This document shows positions 60,679 through 64,000 of a DNA stretch of 64,000 bases, piece after piece; position 1 is the stretch's first letter; each line of letters begins with the position of its first letter. Made by a program: the position numbers and the translations under genes. The DNA comes from Bosea vaviloviae (GTDB lineage: Bacteria > Pseudomonadota > Alphaproteobacteria > Rhizobiales > Beijerinckiaceae): assembly GCF_001741865.1 (NCBI RefSeq), contig NZ_CP017148.1, positions 1 through 64,000 of the forward strand, read 5' to 3'. The notes under the pieces were generated by a model. The model saw only the letters and a program-made list of their open reading frames with translations, searched no databases and was not told the DNA's origin.

Positions 60679-62181
60679 ATGTCGTTACCGGGCTCAGGTC
60701 TATTGGACTCGATTGAGATCGTAGATGCCCAAGCGCGCTCCGCCGCGATACGTAGAGCTCGCGCTCGCGGAGTTCGGCTTCCGACCTTTTCGCAGCTGGC
60801 AGGCATCACTCCGATACCAGCTGATATAACTGCAAACCTTCAGGGCGTGGATCCCGATGCGCCCGAATCCGACAATCTCTGGCGAGTCAATTGGTTCAAC
60901 GCGGAGGATCGCAGAACGCTTGCCGGCCTTCCTCGGCATTTTGTGCTGCCGAAGGCGTTGACGGGCGTTGATGCGCCGATTGTGGTGATGGTTGGGGCCC
61001 ATTTTCCCATGATCGGGGCGCATAAAGTGCTCCCGGCTTACGCGGGCCTCGTGACCAAGCTGGTGTCCGGCAGATTCGACCCGGAGCGCCATCGCGCAGT
61101 TTGGCCCTCGACTGGCAATTACTGCCGCGGCGGCGTTGCGATCTCCCGGATACTCGGTTGCGACGGATTAGCCGTGTTGCCGGAGGGCATGAGTCGCGAA
61201 CGCTTTGAATGGTTGGAAAGGTGGGTCGCAGATCCGTCCCACATCATCCGCACGCAGGGCACCGAGAGCAACGTCAAGGAAATATACGACGCGTGCCATA
61301 CCCTTGAGCTCGATGACAGCAATGTCATCCTCAATCAGTTTTCCGCATTTCCCAACTACATGGCTCATTACCTCTGCACTGGGACGGCTTGCGGAAAGGT
61401 GTTCGAGAATTTCGCACGACAGGCAGCGGGCTCCCGATTGGCAGCTTTTGTCTCTGCTACCGGCTCGGCCGGCACCATCGCCGCCGGCGACTACCTCAAG
61501 GCGGTGTACGGCACACGGATCGCCGCGGTCGAAGCTCTAGAATGCCCGACATTACTCGAAGGCGGTTACGGAGAGCACAACATCCAAGGCATTGGCGACA
61601 AGCATGTGCCCTTGATACATAATGTAATGAATTTAGATTATATTATTGGTGTATCAGATCAATCGACCAACGCATTAAACGTCCTGTTTAGAGGCGAATC
61701 GAATCGCAACGCGTTGAGAAATCTCTTGGGTGTCCAGCGATCTGAGCTTACGAGTTTTGATAACGTTGGCATCTCGGGCTTCGCCAATATCGTCGCTTCC
61801 ATCAAACTTGCGAAATACATGGACTTTGGCCCCGACGATGTTATCGTCACGATTGCTACTGATGGCGCTCAACTTTATGAGAGCGAAGCGGCAGCTATGA
61901 TCGAGACGCACATTCCGGAAGACATCCCGCAGAATGACTTTCACGCCATGCTTCGGCGTTGCCTGCATGAACCAGTGGCAGACTCAGTGATCGAAACGAC
62001 GGGGCGCGACCGACGCAGAGTTTTCAATCTTGGCTACTACACCTGGGTCGAGCAGCAAGGCGTGAGTGTCGAGGACTTCGATGCACGCCGCAGCCAAGCT
62101 TTTTGGAAGGGCGTCGCCAGCTCCTATCAAGCCTGGGACGACTTGATCGAGGACTTCAATGCGGAAGTTGCACTGAACTAG
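60679..62181 (+). CDS. PLP-dependent enzyme of the cysteine synthase/threonine dehydratase fold (fold type II)
   Basis: 500 residues from ATG 60679, which has GGAG upstream; the open frame begins at 60385. Fold-II features: the likely PLP lysine Lys116 in MIGAHKVLPAYAGL, phosphate/substrate loop WPSTGNYCRGGVAIS (144-147 STGN) and the glycine loop SATGSAGTIAAGDYL. It is longer than cysteine synthase (about 310) and belongs to a larger, poorly characterised group. Codon use is AT-richer than neighbours, for instance around 61615-61690. Its TAG stop lies in the CTAG at the IS481 insertion point. A downstream RidA gene suggests that it makes a reactive enamine. Confidence 0.8.
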   Translation: MSLPGSGLLDSIEIVDAQARSAAIRRARARGVRLPTFSQLAGITPIPADITANLQGVDPDAPESDNLWRVNWFNAEDRRTLAGLPRHFVLPKALTGVDAPIVVMVGAHFPMIGAHKVLPAYAGLVTKLVSGRFDPERHRAVWPSTGNYCRGGVAISRILGCDGLAVLPEGMSRERFEWLERWVADPSHIIRTQGTESNVKEIYDACHTLELDDSNVILNQFSAFPNYMAHYLCTGTACGKVFENFARQAAGSRLAAFVSATGSAGTIAAGDYLKAVYGTRIAAVEALECPTLLEGGYGEHNIQGIGDKHVPLIHNVMNLDYIIGVSDQSTNALNVLFRGESNRNALRNLLGVQRSELTSFDNVGISGFANIVASIKLAKYMDFGPDDVIVTIATDGAQLYESEAAAMIETHIPEDIPQNDFHAMLRRCLHEPVADSVIETTGRDRRRVFNLGYYTWVEQQGVSVEDFDARRSQAFWKGVASSYQAWDDLIEDFNAEVALN

Positions 62182-63231
62182 ATGTTTGATCCCGGGCTTT
62201 GATGGTGCAATCTCGAAGCATGAATCGAGGGACGCGCTATGGTCCAGGTTCTTCACGGGAGCGCCACGACGACTGAGGCAGTCCGTCGAGCGATACAACA
62301 TAGTCAAGCGAGCCTGAGGGCGCTGGCGAAGCGCTACGGCATCAACCAGAAGACAGTCGCGAAATGGAAGAAGCGGAGTTCGGTCGCCGATGCGCCGACC
62401 GGGCCTAAGAACCCGTCCTCGACGGTGCTGACCATCGAAGAGGAGGCCATTGTCGTTGCCTTTCGGCGTCATACCCTGCTGCCGCTCGACGATTGTCTCT
62501 ATGCGCTGCAGCCGACAATCCCGACTCTGACTCGCTCATCGCTGCATCGTTGCCTGCAGCGTCACGGGATCAACCGCCTGCCCGTGGTCGAAGGCGAGAG
62601 ACCAGCCAAGACCAAGTTCAAGAGCTACCCGATCGGCTATTTCCACATCGATATTGCCGAGGTGCAAACCGCACAGGGCAAGCTCTATATGTTTGTCGCC
62701 ATCGATCGGACCAGCAAATTCACCTTCGTTGAGCTTCATCGGCAAGCCAAACGGCGCACCGCAGGCGACTTTCTCCGCCATCTCGTCGAAGCGGTTCCCT
62801 ACAAGATCACCATCGTCCTGACCGACAACGGCACGCACTTCACGACGCCGGGCGCCGGTGGCTCAGCGGTTCCGCTCATCAGGGAGGCGATGGCGAACGG
62901 AGAGCTGTTCCGCGCTCATGCCTTCGAATACGCCTGCGCCAAGGCCGATATTGACCACCGCACCACCAAACCGAAGCATCCCTGGACCAATGGCCAGGTC
63001 GAGCGGATGAACCGCACGATCAAGGACGCCACCGTCAAGCGCTACCACTATGACGACCACGAGCAGCTCGAACGGCACCTCGCCAACTTCGTCAGCGCCT
63101 ACAATTTCGGCCGGCGGCTCAAGACCCTGAAGGGGCTCACGCCCTACGAGTTCATCTGCAAACGGTGGACGATCGAGCCCGAAAAGTTCAAGCTCGATCC
63201 TATCCACCAAATGCCGGGACTAAACATCTAG
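62178..63231 (+). mobile_element. IS481-family insertion sequence
   Basis: Terminal inverted repeats: left CTAGATGTTTGATCCCGGGC (62178-62197), right end (63212-63231) reads CTAGATGTTTAGTCCCGGCA on the minus strand. CTAG occurs at both ends and is self-complementary, so it can be a 4-bp target duplication, as known for IS481 relatives that insert into CTAG. The element holds one complete transposase gene and looks intact. Confidence 0.85.
62239..63231 (+). CDS. IS481-family transposase
   Basis: 330 residues. N-terminal helix-turn-helix (SLRALAKRYGINQKTVAKWK), a second HTH-like region, and an RNase-H-like DDE core: YFHIDIAEVQTAQGKLYMFV (first Asp), TIVLTDNGTHFTTP (second Asp) and KHPWTNGQVERMNRTIKDAT (Glu). 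The gene is full-length and ends in the TAG within the right CTAG, so it is probably functional. Confidence 0.94.
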   Translation: MVQVLHGSATTTEAVRRAIQHSQASLRALAKRYGINQKTVAKWKKRSSVADAPTGPKNPSSTVLTIEEEAIVVAFRRHTLLPLDDCLYALQPTIPTLTRSSLHRCLQRHGINRLPVVEGERPAKTKFKSYPIGYFHIDIAEVQTAQGKLYMFVAIDRTSKFTFVELHRQAKRRTAGDFLRHLVEAVPYKITIVLTDNGTHFTTPGAGGSAVPLIREAMANGELFRAHAFEYACAKADIDHRTTKPKHPWTNGQVERMNRTIKDATVKRYHYDDHEQLERHLANFVSAYNFGRRLKTLKGLTPYEFICKRWTIEPEKFKLDPIHQMPGLNI

Positions 63232-63405
63232 GTCGCGCGCACGAAGTCTTCGGTTATCGGTCATGGAATGGGACAAATCTGCGGATTGAGCCCCGTCTTA
63301 GAGGCTTTTTCCCGCCCGGACGCAATATCTTTATTCGAGCCGACCCTTGCTGGCCGGAGGGCGGCCGGCCGCATTTCGACCGCTCGATCGACGAAAGGGC
63401 GCCAA

Positions 63406-63798
63406 ATGACCTCGATATTGCGACACAACCTCCCCGGCATGCCGCCTTCCGTCTCGCCCAGCAGCCATGCCGTGGAAGCGGACGGCCTGGTGTTCCTGAC
63501 CGGACAGTTTGGTCGAGATCTGCACGATCCAGAAGCGCCTCTTCCAGACGGCATTGCTGCCCAGACCAGGCGGACGCTCCAGAATATGCGTTCCGTTTTG
63601 GCTGACCTGGGCCTGGACATGCGAAATGTCGTCAGCGTTCGCGTTTTCCTCACTGAATTCAAGCGCGACTACGGCGAGATGAACCAAGCTTATGCGGAGT
63701 TCTTTGAAGTAGACCACCGTCCAACACGGACGTGCGTGGGCGTTACCCAACTCGTTCGCGATGCACTTGTGGAGATCGACTGCATCGCAAAGCGATAA
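63406..63798 (+). CDS. RidA-family protein (reactive intermediate/imine deaminase)
   Basis: 130 residues. The reading LPGMPPSVSPSSHAVEADGL, VFLTGQFGRDL, QTRRTLQNMRSVLADLGLDM, VVSVRVFLTEF and RPTRTCVGVTQLVRDALVEI matches the YjgF/YER057c/UK114 family, including the Arg (RPTRTCVGV) that binds the carboxylate and the terminal Glu. RidA proteins hydrolyse enamine/imine products of PLP enzymes. ATG 63406 is preceded by AAAGGG; the open frame begins at 63268. It probably belonged with the PLP-enzyme gene before the IS separated them. Confidence 0.9.
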   Translation: MTSILRHNLPGMPPSVSPSSHAVEADGLVFLTGQFGRDLHDPEAPLPDGIAAQTRRTLQNMRSVLADLGLDMRNVVSVRVFLTEFKRDYGEMNQAYAEFFEVDHRPTRTCVGVTQLVRDALVEIDCIAKR

Positions 63799-63835
63799 AA
63801 ACAAAACTCAAAACGAAGAAATGTAGGAGAGGAAT

Positions 63836-64000
63836 ATGGCCCAACCATCGGTTTCATCGCGCCTAGATAGGCTCCCGACCGGTCGATTTCATAAAAAACT
63901 TGTCGACCTCGTCGGCGGCGGCATGTTTTGCGACAACTTCGATATCTACATTGCCGGCGCTGTTCTGAGCGTTTTTATCGCTACCGGCTTTTCCACTCTC
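63836..64000 (+). CDS. MFS transporter (partial, N-terminus only)
   Basis: 55 residues to the window end: RLPTGRFHKKLVDLVGGGMF, then CDNFDIYIAGAVLSVFIATG. The first helix with DNFDIY resembles the aromatic acid/H+ symporter and sugar-porter type MFS (motif DxxD/DGxD in helix 1). TAGGAGAGG precedes ATG 63836. It follows the RidA gene by 37 bp and is probably the importer for the PLP enzyme's substrate. Confidence 0.8.
   Translation, partial: MAQPSVSSRLDRLPTGRFHKKLVDLVGGGMFCDNFDIYIAGAVLSVFIATGFSTL

Noticed and set aside
62178..62182. Treating the end sequence CTAGA as a non-duplicated extension of the inverted repeat only
   Set aside because: CTAG is self-complementary, so it fits a 4-bp target duplication equally well, and CTAG targeting is known for IS481 relatives.
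1..64000. CRISPR arrays, tRNA or rRNA genes
   Set aside because: No regularly spaced repeats and no cloverleaf or rRNA-like sequence were seen on reading through; a dedicated scan was not possible.

Overview
The window is GC-rich DNA, mostly tightly packed operons, from a metabolically versatile Gram-negative bacterium. The mixture of many ABC and TRAP importers, FAD enzymes, ring-cleavage enzymes, and LysR/MarR/GntR/LacI regulators fits an alphaproteobacterium of the Hyphomicrobiales (Bosea-like). The genus is inference from gene style only. No rRNA, tRNA, CRISPR array or phage was seen. The window reads as a chromosomal or megaplasmid catabolic island for aromatic and related organic acids.

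Layout. (1) 1-8.3 kb: a LacI-family regulator, cut by the window edge, diverges from an SDR / Fe3+-polyamine-type ABC importer / sugar-isomerase-like / FAD-oxidoreductase operon; a perfect 14-bp palindrome lies in the promoter. (2) 9.1-12.9 kb: a LuxR-type regulator followed by VOC-fold, alpha/beta-hydrolase and metallo-beta-lactamase-fold enzymes. (3) 13.3-25.0 kb, minus strand: a 12-gene unit with maleylacetate reductase, an intradiol dioxygenase, an amidohydrolase, an HIBADH-like dehydrogenase, an FAD lactate/glycolate-type dehydrogenase and a ribose-type ABC importer; a LysR gene is divergent. (4) 26.4-30.5 kb, minus: two flavin monooxygenases, a MarR regulator and a DUF2783-like small protein. 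(5) 30.7-38.1 kb, plus: a Liv-type ABC importer, an orphan TRAP binding protein and a second FAD oxidoreductase paralogous to the one at 6.6 kb. (6) 38.3-39.7 kb: a scar with a headless LysR gene abutting a headless SnoaL-like gene and other debris.

(7) 39.8-53.9 kb is the most interesting part. It holds an intradiol dioxygenase, an HpaH-like hydratase and an HpaI-like aldolase; folD and purU; a GntR/FCD regulator; a Liv-type importer with fused permeases whose operon also contains pobA; and metF next to a LigM-like tetrahydrofolate-dependent aromatic O-demethylase. LigM-MetF-FolD-PurU together form a complete route from an aryl methyl ether to formate with regeneration of THF. All three control regions of this block carry two copies of an AATCGATT palindrome 128-155 bp apart, which suggests one regulon, probably run by the GntR protein encoded in its middle.

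(8) 54.2-59.7 kb: a MarR regulator, a complete TRAP transporter and a ThDP enzyme. (9) 59.7-64 kb: a more AT-rich stretch with a PLP-dependent enzyme, an IS481-family element inserted exactly at that gene's stop codon (CTAG on both sides), a RidA-family protein and the start of an MFS transporter.
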